Below, piece after piece: positions 40,874-50,140 of a stretch of DNA of 64,000 nt. The notes under the pieces were generated by a model, which did no database searches, had not been told where the DNA came from, and saw nothing but the letters and a program-made list of their open reading frames with translations. A program made the position numbers and the translations under genes. This DNA is from an uncultured Oscillospiraceae bacterium (GTDB lineage: Bacteria > Bacillota > Clostridia > Oscillospirales > Oscillospiraceae): positions 1-64,000 of the forward strand of contig CANQBA010000014.1 of assembly GCA_947589545.1 (NCBI GenBank), in the 5' to 3' direction. The first letter of the stretch is position 1, and each line of letters opens with the position of its first letter.

Positions 40874-42784
40874 TTATCTTCCTATCTTCCGCACGGCGGT
40901 GACAGTATCCCCGTCCTCGCCATGCTCAAAAAGCACCCGTTCACAGCTCCGGCGCACAAAGTCTGCCTGCCCCGTGAGCGCGCCATGACCGCTCAATGGA
41001 TCGGATCCACCCATTCGACCGCGTATACGCAGCACCGCCAGATCGTCCCTGATGGCGCACTCGGCCATGAGCCGGCTGTCCGTGGAGGCGACGGAGCGGC
41101 AGAGCGCCATGAGCTCATCCGCCACCACCAGCGTCTCGGCGGCCTGCTTGCCCGGCACGTCGTTGGCCCGCAGCTGCTTACGGAGAAAATCTATGTACTC
41201 CGCGCCTCCCGCCGCGTCGGCGGAAACTACACAGTGGGCCTCCATCTTGTCCCGGCGGCAGTACTCCACCGACATCAGCGCGTAGGGCTTTATCGCCCCG
41301 CTGTACCCGGCGTAGGCTCCGCCGGCGTCGCTTATCAGTCTCAGCTGGCCCGCCGGATCCGCCATGCGTGTCTTGAGCTCGTTGAGACGTTTTCTCAGCT
41401 CCTCCCGAAACGGCCGTCCGCCCTGATCCTCTATGTCCTCTATGCCCTCGGTGTGGAGGAATATCCGATCCCCCTGCCGAAGCTCCAGCTCCAGCGCGGT
41501 GAAGCTTACGTTCTCGTTCTGGCCCAGAGGAACCTGGGGAAGGGTGCCTGTCTTGTCAAAGCGTCCCTCGGTAAAACGCATGAGAAGCGGCAGGCACTGT
41601 CCGGCGTTAATGATCTTCATCCGCCCCGTGGTGCCGTCCAGCACTCCCGCGGCGACACTCAGGTACATCGCGCCTCCGCTCATCTCATACAGCTGGCGGT
41701 TTGCGGCGCTGACGGCCTCCTCCAGCGGCATACCGGAGCGCAGGTGGCTTTTGAGCGTAGTCTCGCCTATGACAGCGAAGAGCGCCTGAGAAAGTCCCTC
41801 GCCGGAGGTCTCCCCCAAGGTAAAGCAGAGCCTGTCGCCCTCAGTCACGAAGTAATCGTAGAAGCACCCCGTCAGCGCCCTGCCGCTCTCGTTCACCATA
41901 CCGCCAAGGCGGAAGGGGTAGTCCCGGTCAGCCGGGAGCTCCTTTGGCCGCGCCGCGGCGTTGAGTCCGCTTGCCAGCGCCATATCCCCGGCATTCTTCT
42001 GTTCCTGAACGGCCAGCTCCTGCTGCTCCATGTTGTTGACCTCTATCTCAGCCAGCATCATGCGGAAGGAATTGGCAAGTCCCGTGAGCTCCGCGCTGCC
42101 CGCGAACCTGAGCTTGGCGAAGGCTTGACGGTTGCCGCCCTCGGAGTAGTCCGCCGCCGCGTCGGATATGCGCTTTATGGGCGTTATAACGCTCTTTTTC
42201 ACCAACAGCCAGTAGAGCGCCGACAGCATTGCCGACAGCACAGCTGCGGCGGCAGCGGCCATCGCCGTCCAGACCGTCGCAGACCTTATCGCGCCGCCGA
42301 TGTCAAACTCCACCACCGCGTAAAGGAGCCGATCCGCCCCGTCGATGGGCGCGGGGCATATGACTCTTGTCCCGCGTCTTTGCGCACCCGGCTCCCCGCC
42401 GCTCAGGATCGTCTCCACGTCGAAAAGATCCGGATCAAAGGCCGCCTCGCCGGTTCCGGTTTCGCTGTCGGCAACCACGGTGTTGCCCTCCCGATCCGGG
42501 GCACAGATGTAGACACGCCGGGCCCCGGCAGTATCACGGATGTCCGTGAGGCGCTCTCTCATCTCAGGCTCGCCGGAGCCAAGCTCCTCTTCACTCACCG
42601 CCCGGGCCAACTCATGGGCAAGGGTGTCCCCCAGCTCTTCCCGCTCCTGCGCCGTGGCGCGGGTGTGCCAGATCGCTCCCGCGACGATACACGCGGCCGC
42701 CAGGAGGAAGCTTATCACCGCCGCCGAAAAGGCCAGCGTGGCGCCCAGGCTGAGCCGGCGTCCCTTCCCTTTCCCCTTCTTCAT
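40874..42784 (-). CDS. SpoIIE-like pseudophosphatase, membrane-anchored, end of the CIS operon
   Basis: 636 residues. TM1 about 13-38, external domain to about 168, TM2 about 170-195, HAMP-like 197-250, SpoIIE/PP2C-like about 295-508, degenerate HATPase-like about 515-636. Every metal acid differs from the intact SpoIIE protein at 37970-40510: GGDFYDF becomes TGCFYDYF (304-311), ADVSGKG becomes GETSGEG (324-330), YTDGVTEA becomes HTEGIEDI, and FDDITML becomes SGAIKPYAL. The HATPase N-box also reads ADELMALCRSV. It probably binds rather than dephosphorylates a STAS-type partner. It follows the AAA+ gene by 19 bases in the CIS operon. Confidence 0.85.
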   Translation of the reverse strand: MKKGKGKGRRLSLGATLAFSAAVISFLLAAACIVAGAIWHTRATAQEREELGDTLAHELARAVSEEELGSGEPEMRERLTDIRDTAGARRVYICAPDREGNTVVADSETGTGEAAFDPDLFDVETILSGGEPGAQRRGTRVICPAPIDGADRLLYAVVEFDIGGAIRSATVWTAMAAAAAAVLSAMLSALYWLLVKKSVITPIKRISDAAADYSEGGNRQAFAKLRFAGSAELTGLANSFRMMLAEIEVNNMEQQELAVQEQKNAGDMALASGLNAAARPKELPADRDYPFRLGGMVNESGRALTGCFYDYFVTEGDRLCFTLGETSGEGLSQALFAVIGETTLKSHLRSGMPLEEAVSAANRQLYEMSGGAMYLSVAAGVLDGTTGRMKIINAGQCLPLLMRFTEGRFDKTGTLPQVPLGQNENVSFTALELELRQGDRIFLHTEGIEDIEDQGGRPFREELRKRLNELKTRMADPAGQLRLISDAGGAYAGYSGAIKPYALMSVEYCRRDKMEAHCVVSADAAGGAEYIDFLRKQLRANDVPGKQAAETLVVADELMALCRSVASTDSRLMAECAIRDDLAVLRIRGRMGGSDPLSGHGALTGQADFVRRSCERVLFEHGEDGDTVTAVRKIGR

Positions 42785-42803
42785 CTCCCATCCTCCTATC
42801 TCG

Positions 42804-44948
42804 TCAGTCGAGCAGATCCGCGTACTCGCGGAGCTCCTCGCGCACTACGACGATCTCGTTTTTCTTCATCTCGCCCACGGCGGCCTTCAGCAGATGGCCC
42901 ATACCGATGGGTTCCCCCGCCCCGGCCGCCATAAACGCCGCCGCAAGTACAATGTTCTTTATGTGTCCGCCGGAGAGCTCGAACTTCTCCGCCAAAAAAC
43001 GCCAGTCTATGTCGTCGTCTCTCGGCGCGGAGGCCGGCACGGTGCGGCGGTATATCTCCTCCCGGGCCTTCGCGTCCGGGAAGGGGAAGCGCACAACGTA
43101 GGTGATACGGCGCATGAACGCCTCGTCGATGTTGCCCAAAAGGTTCGTGGCCATGATGCACACGCCGTCATATTCCTCTATCTGCTGGAGAAGGTAGGCC
43201 ACCTCCACGTTGGCGTTTCTGTCGTGGGCGTCCTTGACCTCGCTCCGCTTGCCAAATATGGCGTCGCACTCGTCAAAAAAGAGCACGCAGTTGGATTTCC
43301 TCGCCTCGGTGAACACGGCCTGCAGGTTCTTCTCCGTCTCGCCGATGTACTTGGAGACGATCTGTGAGATGTTGATCTTGTACATCTCCATATTGAGCTC
43401 CGCGGCGATGACCTGAGCGCACATGGTCTTTCCGGTGCCCGGAGCCCCGGCGAAAAGTATGCTCAGGCCCCGGCCATAGGCGATCTTTTTTTCAAATCCC
43501 CACTGGGTGTAGACCTTGTATCTGTATTTTATATGTCCCACGGCCCGCATCAGGAGCTTTTTCTGCTCCTCCGGCATGACCACGTCCTCCCAGCGGAAGG
43601 TGGGCCTGATCCTGTGCGCCAGATCCCCCAGCTTGTGCACCGCCTGACGGACGCAGGCGCGGTGTATCTCCTCCGCCGAAACCTCCGTAAGGCCGTCCAG
43701 CCGCGCAAGGCCTATCGCCTCGCGGCACGCCGCCTCCACCTGACGCGGTGAGAAACGGAATTTCGCCGCCAGCTCCTCCACCGTGACGCCCTGCTCCAGC
43801 GGCATCTTCCCGAGGTACGCCCGGAAGAGGCGGATCCTGTCCCCCTCGTCGGTGTCGGGGATCTCCAGCTCCACCACCAGGCGGTCTATCCGAGCCCTCA
43901 CCGGGTTTTCCGAGAGGAAAAATATATTTTCGGCGCTCACGTCCATATCGAGGATGTCACGTATCAGCTGCGGCTCCGGCGGCAGGAGCGTCCCGTCCTG
44001 ATCCCGCTTCTCCATATGTCCGAAGGCGATGTCCGCCCCGGTCATCCGGGCGGCCAGCACCCCGTCGGCGGCCCGTGCCAGCTGATCGTCGCCGTCCAGC
44101 TCCACAAACACGCACCCGGAGCCCCTTCTGGAGCACAGATGTTCCAGTTGGATATGCTTGCCGGAGCCCGGCCCGCCGGCGACGCACACCACGCGCTTGC
44201 CGCTCTCCGCCGTCAGCGTGTCGAGTCGCCTCGCGATGTCCCTGCCCGTGACAAGGGGCGACGCCGGCCTGTCCTTTACGCCGTCAAAAAGACGCAGTCC
44301 GGGCCCTTTTGACAGCGTCCCAGTACCCAGAAATTCCAGCACCAGCGGCCTGAGCACCAGGGCCCCCGCCGCAAACCGATCCTTATCAAAAAGAGCCGTG
44401 AAGGCGTCACGCCGTGAAAAACGGGCAAGACAGCCCTCCATGTTCTCCTCCGCCGGCAAAAAGAGCTGTGTCGCCAGCGCGACGGTGGGGGTTTTCTGGG
44501 TGATGTCGTCCTGAAGATACGCCAGGAGCTTTTCGTATTTCCTGTCCAGCGCCGAGGCGTACGCCAGGACGAGACATCTTTGCTGAAATTCGTCAAGGCC
44601 GCATCTAACGGCCAGCGCCTCCAGAGGGAAACGGTCGTTGGTGCGCGAAAGACGCATACGTATTACGCCCATCGCCCCGTCAAGCTGCGCTTTCTCGTCC
44701 TCGTCAAGCTGGGCGTTCAGCCCAAGCTGTGCGGCCTTTAGAAGGTTGTGCTCAAATTCCTCCCGGCTCACCACCAGGCCCAGCATGTTGCGCATATCGC
44801 TTTTCGGCCCCAGCCACTGGTGACGCCGGTAGAACATATAAAGGCACATGTCCAGCCACGTAAAGAGGTCGTCCATCAGCTCCCACTGGCTTGCGTACCC
44901 TTTGTCAAGATCCCGGGCGGAGACTTCCTTCATCTCATAAGCTTCCAT
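42804..44948 (-). CDS. CIS AAA+ ATPase (Afp15/Pvc15-like)
   Basis: 714 residues. A helical N-terminal domain (about 15-200) precedes two P-loop modules. The first is weak (GGPGSGKH, 258-265, without a clear Walker B). The second is a full AAA+ domain with Walker A GAPGTGKT (501-508), Walker B LFFDECDA (556-563), and sensor/arginine elements (IMATNLLGNIDEAFMRR). Such ATPases are standard in Afp/PVC-type eCIS and are needed for assembly or cargo loading. It lies between the PAAR-like and pseudophosphatase genes. Confidence 0.9.
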   Translation of the reverse strand: MEAYEMKEVSARDLDKGYASQWELMDDLFTWLDMCLYMFYRRHQWLGPKSDMRNMLGLVVSREEFEHNLLKAAQLGLNAQLDEDEKAQLDGAMGVIRMRLSRTNDRFPLEALAVRCGLDEFQQRCLVLAYASALDRKYEKLLAYLQDDITQKTPTVALATQLFLPAEENMEGCLARFSRRDAFTALFDKDRFAAGALVLRPLVLEFLGTGTLSKGPGLRLFDGVKDRPASPLVTGRDIARRLDTLTAESGKRVVCVAGGPGSGKHIQLEHLCSRRGSGCVFVELDGDDQLARAADGVLAARMTGADIAFGHMEKRDQDGTLLPPEPQLIRDILDMDVSAENIFFLSENPVRARIDRLVVELEIPDTDEGDRIRLFRAYLGKMPLEQGVTVEELAAKFRFSPRQVEAACREAIGLARLDGLTEVSAEEIHRACVRQAVHKLGDLAHRIRPTFRWEDVVMPEEQKKLLMRAVGHIKYRYKVYTQWGFEKKIAYGRGLSILFAGAPGTGKTMCAQVIAAELNMEMYKINISQIVSKYIGETEKNLQAVFTEARKSNCVLFFDECDAIFGKRSEVKDAHDRNANVEVAYLLQQIEEYDGVCIMATNLLGNIDEAFMRRITYVVRFPFPDAKAREEIYRRTVPASAPRDDDIDWRFLAEKFELSGGHIKNIVLAAAFMAAGAGEPIGMGHLLKAAVGEMKKNEIVVVREELREYADLLD

Positions 44949-44958
44949 GCTCCGATCC

Positions 44959-45336
44959 TCACGGCGTTTTGATGGTGACGGCCGGCGTCATCATGGCCTG
45001 TATGACTCCGCCCCACATGCACATGAGCTTACTTGAGTTGTTGAGGAGCGGTTTTTTGTTCACCAGCACTGTGGGAGCGCCCGGTACCCAGGGCGCCACC
45101 GTCATTGGCACGCAGGGCATGGGGGTGAGCGCGCCGAGAGCCGCCGCCGTGGCCGCCGCCACGGTGGGATTGGCAAGGCTCGTGCACATGCCGAAGGTAG
45201 GGAATTTGTTGTCCATAATGGTCGCCGCGACCATCTTTGACATCATCACCGTCTGGTTGCTGGACACCGTCAGCGGACATGGCGTCATGCCGAAGGTGCA
45301 GTTGCACATGGCGGTCATAACCATGGGATTTGACAT
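44959..45336 (-). CDS. PAAR-like (DUF4280) spike-tip protein
   Basis: 125 residues, rich in Met, Pro and Cys. DUF4280 pattern: SNPMVMTAMCNCTFGMTPCP then LTV, ATIMDNKFPTFGMCTSLANP, and NKKPLLNNSSKLMCMWGGVI. PAAR-like proteins cap and sharpen the spike (Afp10 role), and cysteines may bind a metal. Ten bases upstream of the AAA+ gene. Confidence 0.88.
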   Translation of the reverse strand: MSNPMVMTAMCNCTFGMTPCPLTVSSNQTVMMSKMVAATIMDNKFPTFGMCTSLANPTVAAATAAALGALTPMPCVPMTVAPWVPGAPTVLVNKKPLLNNSSKLMCMWGGVIQAMMTPAVTIKTP

Positions 45337-45366
45337 ATTATCTCCTTCTCTCCACAGATCGTCAGA

Positions 45367-46104
45367 TCATTTGAGTTCGGCTTCCATCCTGTTCTCGCCG
45401 TCTTTGAGCTCCGCTTCGGCCAGTATCCCCCGGGCCGCGTCAAAGAGGATCACCTGACAGGACGCCCGAAAGACCGCCGAGAAGCACCCGTCGTCGCCGG
45501 TGTGGTAGCTCTGGGCCGGCAAAAGCCGCTTTCCACGGGCGTGGACCCTTTCAAGCGGCGCGGCGAATGTGCCTGTCTCGCCCTCGAGGGCGCGGAGAAG
45601 CGTTATCTCGCTCACCTTCCCGTCCTCCACAAGGTACGCGGCGGGGACGGACACAATGTCCGGGTATTTTGTGAAAAGCCGCGCCGAGGTGTCCCCGACC
45701 TCGGTTTTTGGCTGGGCCAGCTTTATTTCCGGCCCAGCGGCATAGGCCATCCACAGCCGGTGGTTTGGCGCCGGCGCGCCCTTCTCCGTGAGGACTACCG
45801 TAAGGCGCGTCACCGTCTGGAGGAAGCGGTAGCCCCGCCCCGGCTTCATGGTGACCTCAAGCTCCAGGGTGCCCTCGTTCGCCACAAAATCCACCTGCTC
45901 GTCCAGGTACCCGCGGCAGATCACCGTCAGGGAGTGCGGCCCGGGGCTCAGGTTCAGGAGCACAACATACCCCTCGTATTTTGTCACGGGAACGAAGGGC
46001 CGTCCGTCAAGGAGATACCTGAACCCTCCGGGCTTCATGGCGGTGCCTGTATAGCCGTCCCGCACGTGGAACACGGCGCTGGCGTGAAAGGTGATCGTGC
46101 TCAT
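45367..46104 (-). CDS. CIS-operon protein of unknown function with a beta-sandwich-like start
   Basis: 245 residues. The first 90 resemble a carboxypeptidase-regulatory/PEGA-type beta-sandwich (AVFHVRDGYTGTAMKPGGFR; GYVVLLNLSPGPHSLTVICR then GYLDEQVDF). The rest is mixed strand without a family I know. No signal peptide or TM. It overlaps the DUF4255 gene stop-to-start by four bases, so it belongs structurally or functionally with the tail cap and the PAAR-like tip. It could decorate the particle. Confidence 0.65.
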   Translation of the reverse strand: MSTITFHASAVFHVRDGYTGTAMKPGGFRYLLDGRPFVPVTKYEGYVVLLNLSPGPHSLTVICRGYLDEQVDFVANEGTLELEVTMKPGRGYRFLQTVTRLTVVLTEKGAPAPNHRLWMAYAAGPEIKLAQPKTEVGDTSARLFTKYPDIVSVPAAYLVEDGKVSEITLLRALEGETGTFAAPLERVHARGKRLLPAQSYHTGDDGCFSAVFRASCQVILFDAARGILAEAELKDGENRMEAELK

Positions 46105-46688
46105 GTCCTGTTCTCCTCCATATGTGAGGTGTCGATGGTAACATCCGTGACTCTGGTGACCTTCCGCTCACGGTGAGAGTCGATCTCCACGTTGCTCAGG
46201 AGCACCACGAAGGACAGCTTGTAGCTCTTGGAGTTGTTGTTCCAAATCTTCAAAAGCTGATCCATCGAGGTCTTTTCCAGCACCACATTCACCGTGGCGC
46301 CGGAGTCCTTCAGCGAGCCCGTCAGATATTTCACGTCCAGCGCCGGATGATCCTTTAGAACCTGAAGGGCCGCGCCGATCATCCTGTACTGATCCGCCTC
46401 CCGGAGCTGTAAGGGCGCTTTGGAATGGGCCGTCACAAGGAAACGCAGATTGTATCTGGTGGGCCTTATGCGCTGGATGTCGCGGCTGACCTGATAGTAG
46501 CCTACCTCCACGCCCTGCGTGTCCTCCTCCACCTGATACATCCATACGGTAAACTGATAATTTTCGTTCTCGTGAGGCGAGCAAAGGGCGATGAGCTCCC
46601 TGTTCGCGATGGGCTCCGGCGTGAGCGTGTCGCGCAGAAGCTCCACCAGCGCCGTCCCGGCCTCCACAAAAGCTGTATAATCTGCCAT
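46101..46688 (-). CDS. DUF4255 (Pvc16/Afp16-like) tail terminator protein
   Basis: 195 residues. Matches the Pvc16 N-terminal family: ADYTAFVEAGTALVELLRDT, SPHENENYQFTVWMYQVEED, and RYNLRFLVTAHSKAPLQLRE ADQYRMIGAALQVLKDHPAL (two consecutive pieces). In eCIS it caps the sheath/tube end distal to the baseplate. Its presence separates this locus from T6SS and from phage tails. Confidence 0.88.
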   Translation of the reverse strand: MADYTAFVEAGTALVELLRDTLTPEPIANRELIALCSPHENENYQFTVWMYQVEEDTQGVEVGYYQVSRDIQRIRPTRYNLRFLVTAHSKAPLQLREADQYRMIGAALQVLKDHPALDVKYLTGSLKDSGATVNVVLEKTSMDQLLKIWNNNSKSYKLSFVVLLSNVEIDSHRERKVTRVTDVTIDTSHMEENRT

Positions 46689-46769
46689 GTCTATCTCCGA
46701 TCTGCCGCCTCTCTGAACCGTGACGCGGGCCCCGCCGTGCGGCGTATACGTGACCCGCCGGATCTTATC

Positions 46770-49700
46770 CTATTCCGTTGTCTCCTGCTCCTCTGTGCCG
46801 CCGTCCGTCTGGCCGGGGTCTTCTCCGTCCTTCTCCTCGGAATTCCCGGTGTCCTCCTTTGCCTCCTCCTCTTCCTCAGAATTCCCGGCGGCCTTCTTTG
46901 CCTCCTCCTGTGCCTTGGCGATACTGGCCTCCTTCAGCGGCGCAAAGGGCTCGGGGTACCAGCCGTACTCTCTCGCCAGCCATCCGCCGGACATGTTGTT
47001 CAGGTCGTTGAAGGTTCGCGTATAGGACGCCATGGTCTGAAAAAGCGAGGCGACTGTGTCGTTCACCGCACACTGCGCGGCATAGACATCCGCCTTCTCC
47101 ACCTGTCCGCTGGAGTAGATCTTCGTGATTTTTTCCAGCGTCTCCTGATTGTTTGCAAGGGTGCTCCGGCCCTGCTCGATATTGTCATAAGCGATGGTCA
47201 GGTCAAGGAGCTTGACCTTCACATCAACAAGGATCTCCGCCGGATCCACCTCGTAGCGTTCAGCCGCCAGATCCTTTGCGTATTGAAGCGCGTCGGCGTA
47301 CAGCCGATCCACGTCCACGGAGCTCATGTTTACCGCCAGCAGTACATCCGAGAGATCCAGCCCCTCCACGCTTGTGCCTGTCAGCGTCTCCACGGTGATA
47401 TTTGCCTGCTCCAGCATGATGTTGTACTGATAAAGCTGGTGGTCGAGCGTATCAAGGCCGTCCTGAAGCTCACTGACAGCGTCGTCAGAGCTCAGGCCCT
47501 TGTCCCGCAGCTTCATCTGTTCCTCCAGCACCTTAACGCGCAGAGGGCGCTCCGCGTCGAGAGACGTGATGGCCTGAGAGTAGGCGCAGTAGTCTATGAG
47601 AGCGCCCATCAGCTTCGTCGCCTGATCCATATCCTTCGCCCGGCTCAGCAGTCCCTCCACGTCCGCCGCGGGGCTGGTGTCCCCGCCTGACGTTCCGCCG
47701 CCGCCGGGGTTATCGCCCGTACCGCCGCCGGGGTTATCGCCCGTACCGCCGCCGGGGTTATCGCCCGCGCCGCCGCCAGGATTCTCGCCCGTGCTACCGT
47801 CAGGGTTTTCACCCGTGCCGCCGCCCGGGTTTTCGCCTGTGCCGCCGCCGGGGTTTTCACCCGCGCCGCCGCCAGGGTTTTCGCCTGTGCCACCGCCCGG
47901 GTTATCGCCTGTGCCGCCGCCAGGGTTTTCGCCCGACCCGTCATCGGAGTTGTTATCGCCGGTTGGCTCACGCTCGGCTGTGACCTTGTCAAGAGCGTCA
48001 AGAAGTCCCTCCAGCTCCTTCTGGGTCTGGGACATGCTCTCATCCACCGTGGGCAGCACCGGCACGTCGCCACCGCCGGTGAGCGCCCAGATCACCCCGA
48101 AGGGCGCCGACTTCTCGTCAGCGCTGACAAGGGACTGGTTGTAGCTCTCAAAATACGCCACACTCTGGGACAGCATGCCTCCCACGCCGCCGTCGGGAAC
48201 GAATACGGTTCCCTGAGTCCTTGTCAGAACCAGGAAGCCGTCCCTGCCCATGACGGCCCAATCCTCGGCCTCCTCCCGGGTGTCCCAGGGGATGAGCTCC
48301 CCGGCCTGACTGCCCTTCTCCGGGAAGAACCAGACCCGGTGGGCCGCCGCCTCTCCGTTGTCCGAGCGGAAGGTACAAAGAACCGTAAGGCCCAGATCCT
48401 CATTGGTCATCAAAAATCCGCCGCCGTTGCGCTCGGATTCCGTTACCGACGCATCGGCGAAGGCCTCTCGGAGATCATCGGCCGTCAGGGTCAGAAGCCA
48501 CGGCCCGTCGATGGAGCCCTCGTCCATGGCCCCCTCATAGATTGCCTTGCCGTTCTGGGCGTACAGGGTACCGAACCCGTCCGGTATCAAATCGTCAGCG
48601 CCGCCGTCATACCATACGCGGCCGTTTTTATACCACGTGATCATACCGTCGCCTACGCCGTCGGCGAAGGATGTCTCGATCTTATCTCCATTTTCCAGCA
48701 TCACCGTGCCCTCGCCGGAGGGCTTGCCGGCCTCGTAGCCGCCAATGTAGGCCACTGAGCCGTCCTCCCGGTACTCGGTGCCCTCGCCGTCATATTCGCC
48801 GGCGGCAAAGCCGCCCTTGTAATTGACCGTGCCGTCCTGGAAAAAGAGCTTCCCTTCCCCGTCGAACAGTCCCTCGGCGAAGCCGCCCTCGTACCGCTTG
48901 ACGCCGTTTTCATACATGGTGCCGCTTCCGTCCGGGACTCCGGCGGAGAAGGTTCCCTTATAGGCGAGCTTCCCGTTCTGATATGTTGTCCCGCTGCCCT
49001 CGTAGACGCCCTCGTGGAATTGGCCGTCGTATATGACATTTCCCTCGCTGTAAAGCTTGCCGGCCCCCTCGTAGACGCCCTCGTGGAACTGGCCCTCATA
49101 GACGGCCGTGCCGCCGTCAAACAGCGTGCCGGCGCCCTCGTATATGCCCTCCTCGAAGTGGCCCTGATAGAGCGGCAGACCCTCCTCGTAGAGCGTCCCG
49201 CTCCCCTGGTACTTTCCCTCTTCAAAACCGCCCTCATATACGAGGACACCCGATGCGTAGCTCTTGCCGGAACCGGTCTTTACGCCATCAACGAAGGTTC
49301 CCTCAAATGCCAGAAGCCCCTCCTCGTCGTACTCCTTGCCCTGCCCCTGCAAAAGGCCGTCCTCCAGCTTCCCGGAGTACAGCGGCGTCTTTTTGGATTT
49401 GTCGGAGTACACGATGACCTTACCTGTCCAGTCACTCACCCGGTCGTCCCGCACGTAGAATTTTGCCGTCAAAAAGTGGCTCAGGATAAAGGGCCAGGCC
49501 ACAAAGTAGCAGAAAAGCACTACCAAGACGATGCCGATGACGAGGTAGATTATAAATGACTTCGAGATAAATAGTCGCTGTGTCTCTATGTAATCCTCCC
49601 GTTTCGTCGGCTTTTTCACCGCCGCCGCGGCCCCCTGGAAGGAGGCGTTGGCCACCTTGGTGGCGTGACGGGAGAAATTTGTCAGCTGCTTGAGGCGGGC

Positions 49701-49793
49701 GACGCCCCCTGCGAGCCTTCTGCTGAAGAAGGCCTTGATCGTCCTGAAAAAGATTCCAAAGGAATCAAGAAGCTTTCTGATTAAGTAGTCCAT
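46770..49793 (-). CDS. MORN-repeat membrane protein with a TolC-like helical C-terminus
   Basis: 1007 residues. A basic, amphipathic N-terminus (1-75) leads to one TM helix (about 79-105). About 13 MORN-type repeats follow (about 140-425, units like YEGQFHEGVYEGAGKLYSEG), then a mixed domain (about 435-610), a linker of ten [TA]G[ED]NPGGG units (about 619-703), a long helical region (about 710-945), and an acidic disordered tail. The helical part has the outline of outer-membrane efflux (TolC) hairpins (LEKITKIYSSGQVEKADVYA followed by AQCAVNDTVASL). MORN repeats bind lipids or proteins in other systems. It lies inside the CIS operon and could anchor or gate the particle at the membrane (inference). 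Confidence 0.7.
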   Translation of the reverse strand: MDYLIRKLLDSFGIFFRTIKAFFSRRLAGGVARLKQLTNFSRHATKVANASFQGAAAAVKKPTKREDYIETQRLFISKSFIIYLVIGIVLVVLFCYFVAWPFILSHFLTAKFYVRDDRVSDWTGKVIVYSDKSKKTPLYSGKLEDGLLQGQGKEYDEEGLLAFEGTFVDGVKTGSGKSYASGVLVYEGGFEEGKYQGSGTLYEEGLPLYQGHFEEGIYEGAGTLFDGGTAVYEGQFHEGVYEGAGKLYSEGNVIYDGQFHEGVYEGSGTTYQNGKLAYKGTFSAGVPDGSGTMYENGVKRYEGGFAEGLFDGEGKLFFQDGTVNYKGGFAAGEYDGEGTEYREDGSVAYIGGYEAGKPSGEGTVMLENGDKIETSFADGVGDGMITWYKNGRVWYDGGADDLIPDGFGTLYAQNGKAIYEGAMDEGSIDGPWLLTLTADDLREAFADASVTESERNGGGFLMTNEDLGLTVLCTFRSDNGEAAAHRVWFFPEKGSQAGELIPWDTREEAEDWAVMGRDGFLVLTRTQGTVFVPDGGVGGMLSQSVAYFESYNQSLVSADEKSAPFGVIWALTGGGDVPVLPTVDESMSQTQKELEGLLDALDKVTAEREPTGDNNSDDGSGENPGGGTGDNPGGGTGENPGGGAGENPGGGTGENPGGGTGENPDGSTGENPGGGAGDNPGGGTGDNPGGGTGDNPGGGGTSGGDTSPAADVEGLLSRAKDMDQATKLMGALIDYCAYSQAITSLDAERPLRVKVLEEQMKLRDKGLSSDDAVSELQDGLDTLDHQLYQYNIMLEQANITVETLTGTSVEGLDLSDVLLAVNMSSVDVDRLYADALQYAKDLAAERYEVDPAEILVDVKVKLLDLTIAYDNIEQGRSTLANNQETLEKITKIYSSGQVEKADVYAAQCAVNDTVASLFQTMASYTRTFNDLNNMSGGWLAREYGWYPEPFAPLKEASIAKAQEEAKKAAGNSEEEEEAKEDTGNSEEKDGEDPGQTDGGTEEQETTE
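47685..47939 (-). repeat. 24-base in-frame tandem repeat encoding a Gly/Pro/Asn linker
   Basis: Ten imperfect copies of a unit encoding [TA]G[ED]NPGGG. Third-position changes and one variant copy (ENPDGS) show it is old enough to have drifted. It separates the MORN part from the helical part of the host protein. Confidence 0.85.
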
Positions 49794-49848
49794 TCGCTGC
49801 CCTCCATACCGCGCCCGCGCGGCCCGACAAAACTATCCGGAAGCGTCG

Positions 49849-50127
49849 TCACCTTTGGAGAATGACCAAAACCAGCGTCGCCACCATGGCAATAACGACC
49901 GAGACGCCGACGCACTTTTTTGTAAGTCTCCTGTAATAGTCCTCGGCCCGGTAAAGTACCTGCACCGGCGACAGCCGCCGGTATCCGTCAGGCGACGGAT
50001 GAACGGGCAGGGCCCGCGTGGGCACCGTGCCCTCGTTGGGCTCCTCTCCTGTCACGGCCAGAGCGGATACGCGCTCCACAAGGCTCTTTTCCGGCGTTTT
50101 CACCGCCGGGACATTCGTTTTGCTCAT
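49849..50127 (-). CDS. Small tail-anchored membrane protein in the CIS operon
   Basis: 92 residues. A soluble N-terminus of about 70 residues is rich in Pro and Glu (VPAVKTPEKSLVERVSALAV; PVHPSPDGYRRLSPVQVLYR), and a single C-terminal helix (GVSVVIAMVATLVLVIL) ends the protein. The start follows AAAGGAGACGGAAT. The family was not recognised. Between a multi-TM cyclase-like protein and the MORN membrane protein, it is probably part of the same membrane complex. Confidence 0.65.
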   Translation of the reverse strand: MSKTNVPAVKTPEKSLVERVSALAVTGEEPNEGTVPTRALPVHPSPDGYRRLSPVQVLYRAEDYYRRLTKKCVGVSVVIAMVATLVLVILQR

Positions 50128-50140
50128 ATTCCGTCTCCTT

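Noticed and set aside
40799..42934. 711-codon plus-strand frame opposite the pseudophosphatase
   Set aside because: Arg/His-rich shadow without ribosome site; the minus-strand protein has clear domains and proper spacing to its neighbours.
47685..47939. CRISPR-like array
   Set aside because: The repeats are contiguous 24-base units without spacers and stay in frame inside a protein gene.
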